Below are positions 24,942 through 32,050 of a stretch of DNA of 64,000 nt, piece by piece. Numbering within the stretch: the first letter of the stretch is position 1; every line of letters begins with the position of its first letter. The stretch is from Bariatricus massiliensis (GTDB lineage: Bacteria; Bacillota; Clostridia; Lachnospirales; Lachnospiraceae). Location: assembly GCF_900086725.1 (NCBI RefSeq), contig NZ_LT574837.1:922760-986759 (forward strand), in the 5' to 3' direction. Position numbers and translations under genes: made by a program. The notes under the pieces are model-generated. The model ran no database searches and was not told where the DNA came from. It was given only the letters and a program-made list of their open reading frames with translations.

Positions 24942-25063
24942 ATTGATTTTTTATAACTTTTTTCAATGTAGATGATACAATATAGACCAATTTATTTGCC
25001 AATATTTTCCATCTCTTTTTCCCATCTACGGATATATAATTGTTATATAAGGTGGTGGTCAAC

Positions 25064-25333
25064 ATGGAGAATGAACATGAACGTATGGAAAAGCTCCTCA
25101 AAAATGAGTTGACGCGAGAAGCTGACAAGATAATCAAAGAAGTAGAAGCCGATGAGTCATTGAAAGATATCGCCTTGCCGGAAGAACTGGACACGGGCCT
25201 CAAAACAAAGATTGAGCAATACGAGGCTGAGAAAGCCGCCTACGAAATGCTTTCTGATAAGGACAAAGAAGCAATTCGTATAGGGCGAGAAATTCAAATT
25301 CAAAGGGCAAAAACCAACAATGATACCCCCTAA
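25064..25333 (+). CDS. Acidic helical protein at the prophage left end, unknown function
   Basis: 89 residues from the ATG of MENEHERMEKLL, preceded by AAGGTGGTGG. It is highly charged and predicted helical (ELTREADKIIKEVEADESL, ...LSDKDKEAIRIGREIQIQ). Similar segments occur at the N-terminus of some Lachnospiraceae membrane or regulatory proteins, but I cannot name a family. It is the only plus-strand gene at this end, convergent with the endolysin gene, which is the usual place for a cargo gene expressed in the lysogen. Confidence 0.55.
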   Translation: MENEHERMEKLLKNELTREADKIIKEVEADESLKDIALPEELDTGLKTKIEQYEAEKAAYEMLSDKDKEAIRIGREIQIQRAKTNNDTP

Positions 25334-25359
25334 TCCATTACGGAGAAGGGGGTGTTCTA

Positions 25360-26124
25360 TTATACTCTCTGTACATACTTCTGGTGGATGCTTATCCAGC
25401 CGGCTCCGCTCTTGAGCTTGCCCCATGGTACGCCGTTAACATCTTTGGTTTCTACAATGGTGTATGTACCCTTGTCCTTGATGCATCCTGCGATTGTATA
25501 TCCGACTCCGGGTCCTGTCCGGATATTGAGGTCACAGAGGACTCTGACAAGAAAACTTCCTGTACCATTCCCCGGGGAAGCCGTATTGTTCCCAGCATTC
25601 GAGCCTAAAGGGGGTATTCCAAATGCATTCAGCACACCTCGCGCAATGTCATCCATACGACTATTAAAAATTCCCACATCTGTTGCATTAGAAATGAAAC
25701 CACATTCAACAAGCCGATAGCTATACCCTTTAGCCGCAGCTCTTTTAGGATTTGCAAGGTCCGTTCTTGGCTCTATCTTCTCAGCTCTTCCCGGTAAAAT
25801 ATCTTCTATGAAATTAGCTAAAGCCTTGTCGTATTTATCCGCAGGATAATTACCGTTGATAATAACATGACCCCCGCGCGCTGATTTAAATTTGGAACTG
25901 TCCATGTGCAATTCTGCAATCTGATACTCCTTCGAGATAGTCAGATGACTGATACCATTGTCTTTGTACCAATTCCGGCTCGTATCGGCAAGCATAACAT
26001 TGCCACCACCAAGTACTTTAATCCGCTCTGCAAGTACCCTTACTCTTTCCGCTTCCGTGTACCCGTTTCCGCAGGCTCCCGGGTCTCCTGCTCCGTGGCC
26101 TGCAATCAAAAATAATTTTGCCAT
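25360..26124 (-). CDS. N-acetylmuramoyl-L-alanine amidase endolysin with SH3 domain
   Basis: 254 residues from the ATG of MAKLFLIAGHGAGDPG (AAAGGGG 7 bases upstream). Amidase_3 zinc ligands: His in AGHGAGDPG, Glu in YTEAERVR, His in LHMDSSKF; the catalytic Glu is in VECGFISN. A C-terminal bacterial SH3 domain (LNIRTGPGVGYTIAG...GWISIHQKYVQRV) binds the cell wall. It is the last gene of the late operon and would lyse the host. A GTGCG hairpin lies just upstream of its ribosome site. Confidence 0.92.
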   Translation of the reverse strand: MAKLFLIAGHGAGDPGACGNGYTEAERVRVLAERIKVLGGGNVMLADTSRNWYKDNGISHLTISKEYQIAELHMDSSKFKSARGGHVIINGNYPADKYDKALANFIEDILPGRAEKIEPRTDLANPKRAAAKGYSYRLVECGFISNATDVGIFNSRMDDIARGVLNAFGIPPLGSNAGNNTASPGNGTGSFLVRVLCDLNIRTGPGVGYTIAGCIKDKGTYTIVETKDVNGVPWGKLKSGAGWISIHQKYVQRV

Positions 26125-26140
26125 AACTTTTCCCCTTTCT

Positions 26141-26154
26141 GTGCGCCACCGCAC
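26141..26154 (-). promoter_or_regulatory. GTGCG leader hairpin before the endolysin gene
   Basis: GTGCG-GTGG-CGCAC on the minus strand, 16 bases before the endolysin ATG and directly before CAGAAAGGGG. It matches the hairpins at 28924-28937 and 61849-61862. Confidence 0.55.
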
Positions 26155-26159
26155 ATATC

Positions 26160-26309
26160 CTATTGTCCATTTCCCACATACACAATCGGGTAATCATGAG
26201 GATAATCGTATGGATAGTCAAGTGTCTCCCGTACCCCGATTGTGACAATTACCATTTCACCGGTTTCAGCCGTCTGCTTTGACAGATTAACCTCCGTTAT
26301 CTCAATCAT
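26160..26309 (-). CDS. Small phage protein with YPYDYPHDYP motif
   Basis: 49 residues (MIEITEVNLSKQTAETGEMV...). The ATG abuts the stop of the gene before it, and GAGGTGCAGG lies upstream, so translation is probably coupled. The first half resembles the start of an Ig-like strand series (VNLSKQTAETGEMVIVTIGV), as in the end of the large Ig-like protein (SLSKSTCTTGESITILIEV). Near its end it has an aromatic run; a similar YPYEYPYEY run is in the distal tail protein. It may be part of a virion surface assembly. Confidence 0.55.
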   Translation of the reverse strand: MIEITEVNLSKQTAETGEMVIVTIGVRETLDYPYDYPHDYPIVYVGNGQ

Positions 26310-26582
26310 TTATATTACCTGCACCTCTTCCCTGTGCTTCAGTGTCTCGTCCGCCACGATATATGTTATCTCAAGCTCATACATGCCAATCTCGCGAGGA
26401 TACAGTTTCATGTCCAGAATAGTCTGTTGGCCGTCGTTAAGTATCTCACACTTCCCGGATGCCTCTTCATCACCATACCGTGCGAATCTATATAAAGCAC
26501 TCTCCACAATCATGTCCTCTCCCTTTGCAGAGTGGACACGGAATTTTACGTGCTTATCTTCGCCTTTCAAAAACTTAATCAT
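26310..26582 (-). CDS. Phage beta-sandwich protein, unknown
   Basis: 90 residues (MIKFLKGEDKHVKFRVHS...). Alternating hydrophobic strands (DMKLYPREIGMYELEITYIVADE) suggest an Ig-like or carbohydrate-binding sandwich, similar to small upper-baseplate domains. The start overlaps the previous stop by one base (TAATG). It is in the four-gene set between holin and endolysin. Confidence 0.5.
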   Translation of the reverse strand: MIKFLKGEDKHVKFRVHSAKGEDMIVESALYRFARYGDEEASGKCEILNDGQQTILDMKLYPREIGMYELEITYIVADETLKHREEVQVI

Positions 26583-26902
26583 TATCCTTCTCCTCTACAT
26601 TGTACCGGTGAAATAGCTTCTAAGTGGACTTGCTCTTTCATTGGTTTCAATATCACCGACTCTGTCTCTGGGCATAAAAAGAATCTGGCCGGTGAAAGAT
26701 GTACACATGCTCCGCTTGGGTCAATTGTACATAGCAGTGTACTATAGTAACCCACATTCCCTGCCGTATCTTCTGCATACACCTCTACGATGTAGTTCCC
26801 GCTATTGAGCTTTTTAGGGAACTCCAATATATAGGAGCTCCCTTCCCGCTTAAAAGCCACTTCTATGCCTCCATCTATCCTACCGAACACCCTCGCAACC
26901 AT
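26582..26902 (-). CDS. Phage Ig-like protein
   Basis: 106 residues from the ATG of MVARVFGRIDGG; AGAGGA lies 6 bases upstream and the start follows the Ig-like gene stop by 2 bases. The string GNYIVEVYAEDTAGNVGYYS is the hallmark of bacterial Ig-like/Big repeats. Three cysteines lie in the C-terminal half. A role on the virion or in surface binding is inferred. Confidence 0.55.
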   Translation of the reverse strand: MVARVFGRIDGGIEVAFKREGSSYILEFPKKLNSGNYIVEVYAEDTAGNVGYYSTLLCTIDPSGACVHLSPARFFLCPETESVILKPMKEQVHLEAISPVQCRGEG

Positions 26903-26904
26903 AG

Positions 26905-27801
26905 CTAGTCCTCTACTTCGATGAGGATAGTAATGGACTCTCCGGTTGTACATGTGCTCTTGGATAGGCTCGCAGACTTGATGACGGGGGCCTTGGTGTC
27001 CAGTGTTACCTGACGGGTTACTGTCGTGCTCTTTCCTGCACTGTCTGTGGCCACAATCGTAATTGTATTAGAACCTTCAACCAGATTGACGGTTGTTGAG
27101 AACGTACCATCCGCGTTGACTGTTGCTGTCGTCCCATTAACCTTTAGAGATACTGGACTGGAAGTGATGTCATTGGTATTACCTGTTACAGGGCAGGCTG
27201 TATTTTTGGTGACTAGCTTATCCGTCGGTGCTGTAACGTTCAGAGTCGGCGGTACAGTGTCAATCTTGAACGTTACACTACTCTGCGTAGCCGCATTGTC
27301 ATCGTAGTCTGATACATCGAACTTGGCTGTATGACTTCCGTCAGAGAGTGCGGTAGACGGCGTATAAGTACACTGATAGCCGCCTGATATTGCAGTTTTG
27401 GTAATAGCCGAACCTGTAATTTGGACGCCACTGTCAATTGTGATTCCGACAGTGTCTGGATTGACTCCGGCTCCAGCATCTGTGACTTTCCACGAGAATG
27501 CTGGCTTGTTATTGATAATAGCCGCGCCTGCTGTTGGGTATGTAATGGAAATGGCTGGCTTGACCGTCTCCTTGACTCTTAACCTCAAGCTACTGCCAAG
27601 GGTGCTGTCCTTATCATCCTTAGTGGTTATATTTCCCGCCGTGTCCGTTGCTTTTACGGTAAGTGGATAATAATGTCCATCCCGATTGTAAGATGTCGTA
27701 GACGGAGCTGTGAGCGTGACCTTATACTTTCCCGATGCGCTGTCATAGGTTGCATCATAGGTCTGTCCATTCAATGTGACCTGAACTATCTTTATTGCCA
27801 T
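26905..27801 (-). CDS. Phage multi-domain Ig-like protein
   Basis: 298 residues with at least three Ig-like repeats: TVKATDTAGNITT, a middle unit (ISITYPTAGAAIINNKPAFSWKVTDAGAGV...) and a Bacterial Ig_9/Big-like unit (TVPPTLNVTAPTDKL...VNADGTFSTTVNLVEGSNTITIVATDSAGK). Such domains decorate phage heads or tails and bind sugars weakly. It lies between the holin and endolysin genes, an unusual place for a decoration protein. Confidence 0.7.
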   Translation of the reverse strand: MAIKIVQVTLNGQTYDATYDSASGKYKVTLTAPSTTSYNRDGHYYPLTVKATDTAGNITTKDDKDSTLGSSLRLRVKETVKPAISITYPTAGAAIINNKPAFSWKVTDAGAGVNPDTVGITIDSGVQITGSAITKTAISGGYQCTYTPSTALSDGSHTAKFDVSDYDDNAATQSSVTFKIDTVPPTLNVTAPTDKLVTKNTACPVTGNTNDITSSPVSLKVNGTTATVNADGTFSTTVNLVEGSNTITIVATDSAGKSTTVTRQVTLDTKAPVIKSASLSKSTCTTGESITILIEVED

Positions 27802-27805
27802 GCCT

Positions 27806-28009
27806 CTATTCCTCCTCTACTTCTGGCAAGCCTGCCACACTTGTCAGCAGGGACAGCACTCCGGCCAATACGGATGCTGAAACAACCATCATTACATCTA
27901 CTTCTCCGAGTACCGTTGCGGTTCCAATTGTTGCTACAGCGGTCTGTGCTACCGTTTTAACAGCTCGTACCGCCGCCGCTTTTAACCATTTCTTTTGATT
28001 ATTTTTCAT
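27806..28009 (-). CDS. r1t-like holin
   Basis: 67 residues. The basic N-terminus (MKNNQKKWLKAAAVRAVKTVAQTAVATIGTA) and a second hydrophobic helix (VMMVVSASVLAGVLSLLTSVAG) with an acidic tail match the r1t holin family. It should form the membrane lesion that releases the endolysin or triggers lysis. Its ATG overlaps the end of the upstream gene by 4 bases. Confidence 0.8.
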   Translation of the reverse strand: MKNNQKKWLKAAAVRAVKTVAQTAVATIGTATVLGEVDVMMVVSASVLAGVLSLLTSVAGLPEVEEE

Positions 28010-28332
28010 TGCCTTCTTCTCCTTCTTATTTTCCGTCCACTTTCATCGTACCCTTCCATATCATCTATTCGGTGATGCGCCGATTTCGTGGACTGCTCCA
28101 CAATAATTACACGCTCTGAAAGCTCACTTACATTCCTTTTCACATCCGTGAGTTCTTTCTTGATTTCCTTGGTGTCGTCATTAATATTGTCTAGTTTTTG
28201 ACTAATCATCGCCGTCTCGGATGCCCTGTGGCTGACATCCGCGTCCTGTTGTCTGTTATTATTTTTCGCGGCAAAATATACCGCAAAGAAAACGGATACA
28301 ACCGTTAATAGCGTTCCGAAATCAACCTGCAT
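28006..28332 (-). CDS. XhlA-like membrane-anchored coiled-coil protein
   Basis: 108 residues. One N-terminal membrane helix (residues 5-23), then a heptad coiled coil (LDNINDDTKEIKKELTDVKRNVSELSERV) and a basic tail. This is the layout of hemolysin XhlA/holin partner proteins in Firmicute prophages, though with the helix at the other end. It probably works with the holin encoded next. Confidence 0.6.
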   Translation of the reverse strand: MQVDFGTLLTVVSVFFAVYFAAKNNNRQQDADVSHRASETAMISQKLDNINDDTKEIKKELTDVKRNVSELSERVIIVEQSTKSAHHRIDDMEGYDESGRKIRRRRRQ

Positions 28333-28340
28333 GCTGCCTC

Positions 28341-28481
28341 CTACTGTGTAGTTTCTGTTGTTAGCTCTTCCATTCCAGAGTCTACCAGAATCTCGCGTAC
28401 CTGCTCCTTCAGCAATCGAGGTACCTGTCCATAAGTTTTCTTACCTAACATAATCTGCTGTGCCCATAACATTGCCATCAT
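28341..28481 (-). CDS. XkdX/CD1375-like small phage protein
   Basis: 46 residues from the ATG of MMAMLWAQQIMLGKKTYGQVP; AGGAAGG lies 7 bases upstream. Short proteins of this type (Gly-Lys-Lys-Thr-x-x-x-Val-Pro) are encoded after the tail-fibre and before the holin in many Clostridia prophages. Function unknown. Confidence 0.65.
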   Translation of the reverse strand: MMAMLWAQQIMLGKKTYGQVPRLLKEQVREILVDSGMEELTTETTQ

Positions 28482-28537
28482 TTCTATACCTTCCTTTCGT
28501 GTGAATAATATGATTAAATTGGTTAATAGAGTTACCA

Positions 28538-28909
28538 TTACTGATATACCAGCTCTGACATTTCCAGCATACAAGCTGTGAGCATTTCGCTCTGTGCTTT
28601 TAGCTCTGTGTTTTCAGCCTGAAGTTTCGCCATGATTTCCGCCGGCGTTTCGCCCTTCTTGTACAAACAGGGCTCAAGAATCCCACCAGTATAGACCATT
28701 GTTCCGTCATACCTCGTGTATCCCTCATACACGGCTTGAGTCTGCCCCATCTCCTCGACAGTCATTTTTGCCGTTTTGACAGTGTCTTGGAACAGTGCTC
28801 GGAGCTGTTCCTGTGTGGCGCTGATTGTTTTGATTCGAAGAGCACCGGCCGAGTCGACATAAGCCTGCTGAATAGTCAGCTCGGCGCCATCATTAAAAAT
28901 AAGTTTCAT
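28538..28909 (-). CDS. Phage tail-region protein, unknown
   Basis: 123 residues from the ATG of MKLIFNDGAELTIQQ (AAAGGAG 6 bases upstream). The N-terminal beta strands (KLIFNDGAELTIQQAYVDSAGALRIKT) are typical of small proteins encoded after tail fibres; the C-terminus is a coiled coil (EIMAKLQAENTELKAQSEML). Its leader carries the GTGCG hairpin. Confidence 0.6.
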   Translation of the reverse strand: MKLIFNDGAELTIQQAYVDSAGALRIKTISATQEQLRALFQDTVKTAKMTVEEMGQTQAVYEGYTRYDGTMVYTGGILEPCLYKKGETPAEIMAKLQAENTELKAQSEMLTACMLEMSELVYQ

Positions 28910-28923
28910 AGAATCTCCTTTCT

Positions 28924-28937
28924 GTGCGACGTCGCAC
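28924..28937 (-). promoter_or_regulatory. GTGCG leader hairpin (perfect 14-bp palindrome)
   Basis: GTGCGACGTCGCAC, 14 bases before the ATG at 28909 and followed by AGAAAGGAG. It shares GTCGCACAGA with the scaffold-gene leader near 39400. Confidence 0.55.
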
Positions 28938-28945
28938 ATAAAAAT

Positions 28946-28966
28946 AAGAGCCTATTTGAGGCTCTT
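28946..28966 (-). terminator. Intrinsic terminator downstream of the tail-fibre cassette
   Basis: On the minus strand AAGAGCC-TCAAATA-GGCTCTT followed by ATTTTTA. It would stop leftward transcription just outside the invertible segment, making the lysis region depend on readthrough or its own start. Confidence 0.7.
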
Positions 28967-28991
28967 GATTAACAGGTAACATCTTTTCAAT

Positions 28992-29762
28992 CTCTATAAG
29001 AAACATGAGTTTAGCACAGTTAAATAGCAATTTAGGCACCGGAGGCATCGTAGAATCTGGCGCCGGTTATGTACGTTATAGAGATGGTACGCAACTATGC
29101 TGGATTGCCAAGAGCGCAACATACAACTACAGCACGGCATATGGTTCTGTGTATCACACAGGAGCCCAATATTTCGAGTTTGAAAAAGCATTCATTACAA
29201 AACCTTCGATAGCCGCTTCTGCCGGTTCCGCAGGTATGACATATGTGGCGAGCATACGTGCATCTAGTGACTTACAATCGGTAGGACTGACATTCTGCAA
29301 CCCGGTAAGTACGTCAGGATTGTTGACTGATATCAGTATTATAGCGGTCGGTCGCTGGAAGTAAATTTTATTTATGCGTTATTTCCAACGGCCTACTGCG
29401 AACCAGTCGGCATCATGTGTCTCAACCTTATCAGTTGTGGTAGGATACTTCCGGCTGTACACGTTTGCTAAACTTCCGGTCATTTTTTGCGCTGATATAA
29501 TCTCAAATACATACGCCGAACTCACATACTTTTGCTGCACAAAGAGCTGATAAGAAAGAGTATCCTTGAAAGCAATTGGGAAATTAATAGTCCCCGAGCC
29601 AGTGGTGTAGCCAATACTTACGATACCCCACATTAGGAGCGTACCGTCATTATACTTTTTATAATATGTATATCCGCTACTTCCTAATTCATATCCTAAA
29701 TTATTATTTAAAGCCGTTAAATTGCTATTTAACGTGGACAAACTCATGTTTGTCTTATAGAG
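28992..29762. repeat. Candidate invertible segment bounded by inverted repeats
   Basis: The 43 bases at 28992-29034 and the 45 bases at 29718-29762 are inverted copies: shared blocks are CTCTATAAG, AAACATGAGTTT and GTTAAATAGCAATTTA, with a 2-base gap and a 6-base variable block. The repeats encode the same peptide (NMSL..LNSNL) in the tail-fibre gene and in the opposed orphan module. Crossover in either of the last two blocks keeps the reading frame. The right copy has perfect GACAAAC/GTTTGTC arms around ATGA, like a recombination core. Confidence 0.65.
29005..29364 (+). pseudogene. Alternative tail-fibre C-terminal module, silent orientation
   Basis: 119 codons on the plus strand, opposite to all neighbouring tail genes. 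It begins MSLAQLNSNLGTGG, the same motif as residue 161 of the fibre (MSLSTLNSNL), and ends in AVGRWK, as does the fibre (FAVGRWK). No ribosome site precedes the ATG. It looks like a spare receptor-binding tip that would be joined to the fibre N-terminus after inversion. Confidence 0.65.
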
Positions 29763-30227
29763 CTTATCTACCCCAACAATATTAAGTCCTTCAATTCGCA
29801 CACGGTACAGTTTCATGTTATGCAATGTGTCACCATTCCTGATATTCCCAACTGTAACCACCGGATCTGTTGCGGCAGCTCCCGGAGTTCCTTTTATTAC
29901 AGCAAATTCAGTGTTTTCAATCTCTGACGCAGAGTCTTTTGTGTATCTCCTTACAATAATGTCATTTCGCTTTACTCCCTGCGCCCCATTGTCAATTGGC
30001 ACATCTGTATAAGCATTGGCCGCAATTACATCACGCCTGCCCTGAATGACCATCACGCCATCAAATATACGAACTTTATTATTCGTAATGACCTGAGCTT
30101 GTAATTGCTTACCGGTCTCTAGCACATAATCATCTGGACCGTAAGTACCAATGTTAATATCACCAAGCTGTTCGACTTCAACATGCCCATCGCCTTTGAA
30201 GCCATCGACCAATTCAGATTTTATCAT
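29379..30227 (-). CDS. Tail fibre / receptor-binding protein with switchable tip
   Basis: 282 residues. Residues 1-160 form a conserved phage baseplate-fibre N-terminus (VDGFKGDGHVEVEQLGDINIGTYG..., then a beta-rich part with IRNGDTLHNMKLYRVRIEG). Residues 161-282 are the variable tip, starting MSLSTLNSNLTALNNNLG and ending DWFAVGRWK. The tip lies within the inverted-repeat-bounded segment, so its identity may change by inversion. It follows the Gp37-like tail gene with no gap. Confidence 0.75.
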   Translation of the reverse strand: MIKSELVDGFKGDGHVEVEQLGDINIGTYGPDDYVLETGKQLQAQVITNNKVRIFDGVMVIQGRRDVIAANAYTDVPIDNGAQGVKRNDIIVRRYTKDSASEIENTEFAVIKGTPGAAATDPVVTVGNIRNGDTLHNMKLYRVRIEGLNIVGVDKLYKTNMSLSTLNSNLTALNNNLGYELGSSGYTYYKKYNDGTLLMWGIVSIGYTTGSGTINFPIAFKDTLSYQLFVQQKYVSSAYVFEIISAQKMTGSLANVYSRKYPTTTDKVETHDADWFAVGRWK

Positions 30228-31220
30228 CTAATTCTCTCCCTTCAATTTGTAATCTATGCTAAGTTTGCCTTTTCCATTGACAGTGATAATCTTTCGCACT
30301 ACCGGACTCTTCATGGTAATCTCTGTTATTCTTTCTCGACCGCCAACAATATCTCCAAGCTCAAGGTCCATATCAGAGACAGCGATGCGGAGCTGTTTAT
30401 AATTTTTCACATCCTCAAACTTGTCCCTACCATCTGCTTCTAAGTCATCCACGCTCTCAGAGCTGGTATTCTCATAGTAGAGTACACTCTCTTCGAGCCC
30501 TGTGTAATACTGTTCTTTTCGTACACTTCCATCTGGCCATGCGTACAAATCAACTCGATGGCGTTCTGCAAGCTCCCCTTTTCCAAGACATATCAAATGG
30601 TTCACGCCATCTCGATAATCAAGGATGTTGAGCTTGACATTACCATCCTCACTTATTTCAATCTGTTCCGAATAATCCACCGTCTTTTTTACCTGCAGTA
30701 ACACATATCCCTTACCATTAGCCTCACCACTTATATACTTAATCTCTACGCGGCCTGAATAACGTTCGAGCGCATCCGTAAAACCGGTTAACAGATATTC
30801 TTGTAAGGGCACTTGATAGTTATGAAACACTATCCCACTATCATCATCCGAAACTGCGAACAGACTATCTAGCGACAGGGATTTTATCAAACCTTTTAAT
30901 ACCAGATTAGCCTCCCCATTTAGATATAGGTAATCGTTCACGTCTGGCCGGATTGCCTTCTTCGCAAGCATCCCTCTCCATATTGGCCCTGTAAGCTTTA
31001 CAATACCGTCTTCCGTAACTGGATTTATTCCACGAATAATGCCACCATATTCCGTATCAGGGCAGTAGAACAGACAACCAAACCAATGTTTTTCTTTGTC
31101 ATAATATTTGTTCTGAACTTTGATTTCAAAGTCATTATCTTGCCCCACATTTAGCTCCACACCACAATGCCTCAAATACCCATTTTCTTCTCCATATTTA
31201 TTTGTTGTTATGAATTCCAT
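30228..31220 (-). CDS. Gp37-like siphovirus tail protein
   Basis: 330 residues matching the Siphovirus ReqiPepy6 Gp37-like family: LRHCGVELNVGQDNDFEIKV at the N-terminus, WFGCLFYCPDTEYGGIIRGI, and a C-terminal DLELGDIVGGRERITEITM segment. These are tail-tip hub-like proteins. Its start overlaps the distal tail gene by 13 bases. Confidence 0.8.
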   Translation of the reverse strand: MEFITTNKYGEENGYLRHCGVELNVGQDNDFEIKVQNKYYDKEKHWFGCLFYCPDTEYGGIIRGINPVTEDGIVKLTGPIWRGMLAKKAIRPDVNDYLYLNGEANLVLKGLIKSLSLDSLFAVSDDDSGIVFHNYQVPLQEYLLTGFTDALERYSGRVEIKYISGEANGKGYVLLQVKKTVDYSEQIEISEDGNVKLNILDYRDGVNHLICLGKGELAERHRVDLYAWPDGSVRKEQYYTGLEESVLYYENTSSESVDDLEADGRDKFEDVKNYKQLRIAVSDMDLELGDIVGGRERITEITMKSPVVRKIITVNGKGKLSIDYKLKGEN

Positions 31221-32050
31221 AGTGGAGAGCTCCTTTCATTGAAAAGTACGATATCAAATCCGAAGTTTCCATTCCATGTAACCGTATTTCTTCCGGGTGG
31301 TATCTTCTCCCATATCTCACTGTCTTTGTTCCTACTATTAAATAGGTCTTCTTTGGTGCCGTCATTCAAGACTTTTATGATAGACCGGTCTACCGCATTA
31401 CGAGAGCTTGAATCAATAACCGCGTATTCTCCCTCGTATAAAGTCGTCCGTATTTCATAGACATGGTTTGCAACACGAATTATAGGGTTGATACATGGCC
31501 CATATATAATCATCTTGAAGCCACTTCCAGTATAATTACTGTTCACAAGATACTGAGAATTCCTATCTTTTGCGTATTCGTATGGGTATTCATACGGATA
31601 CTCAAGCCAGATGCTATCCCCCGGTGCAAAGCCAGAGTTCCTCAAGAATCGGTGTTCTACCTCATTTATCCAATAAGGATAATCCGTTATAATCTTAAGT
31701 TCTGCATCTATATGCTGCAAATCATTTACCCATCTATCTTTTTCAGTCGCCTTTATATAACACTTTAAATAACAGTTCCCTGCCCACAGCTTCCCCGGCA
31801 CTCCTTCCAGAATATCTTTCTCTGGAACATCCTCTAACGCATCCATGGATTTCTTGAAATTGGGGCCATACTCGGAGATTGTTAGAGAGATTTTTTTCTC
31901 AGTTATCTTCTTTTCAAATCCTTGTATATGGTCATCATTTTCAATCTCATCCCATTCAGAATCAAAGATATCTCCATCAAAAATCATATACGGCCATTTG
32001 ACAAAACTGATTTTTTCGCGGGCATTATTCTCGTAATATATATCAATCAT
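31208..32050 (-). CDS. Distal tail protein (Dit-like)
   Basis: 280 residues. N-terminal phage tail-family part (KKITEKKISLTISEYG..., LWAGNCYLKCYIKATEK) and a C-terminal galectin-like sandwich (GFKMIIYGPCINPIIRVANHVYEI). Encoded right after the tape measure, the usual place for Dit. It has an odd EYPYEYPYEYAKD run at about residue 150. Confidence 0.75.
   Translation of the reverse strand: MIDIYYENNAREKISFVKWPYMIFDGDIFDSEWDEIENDDHIQGFEKKITEKKISLTISEYGPNFKKSMDALEDVPEKDILEGVPGKLWAGNCYLKCYIKATEKDRWVNDLQHIDAELKIITDYPYWINEVEHRFLRNSGFAPGDSIWLEYPYEYPYEYAKDRNSQYLVNSNYTGSGFKMIIYGPCINPIIRVANHVYEIRTTLYEGEYAVIDSSSRNAVDRSIIKVLNDGTKEDLFNSRNKDSEIWEKIPPGRNTVTWNGNFGFDIVLFNERSSPLWNS

Larger units (their letters stand above)
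24602..25063. other. 462-base AT-rich region spanning the left prophage junction
   Basis: Between the lysozyme gene and the first prophage gene. It contains a plus-strand terminator with no gene in front of it (24802-24827), attL (24864-24880) and an arm-type repeat (24916-24941). No ORF with a credible start was seen. Confidence 0.6.

Noticed and set aside
29005..29364. Independent plus-strand gene for a whole protein
   Set aside because: It has no ribosome site, starts within the inverted repeat and matches only the tip half of the fibre, so it is better read as a silent cassette.
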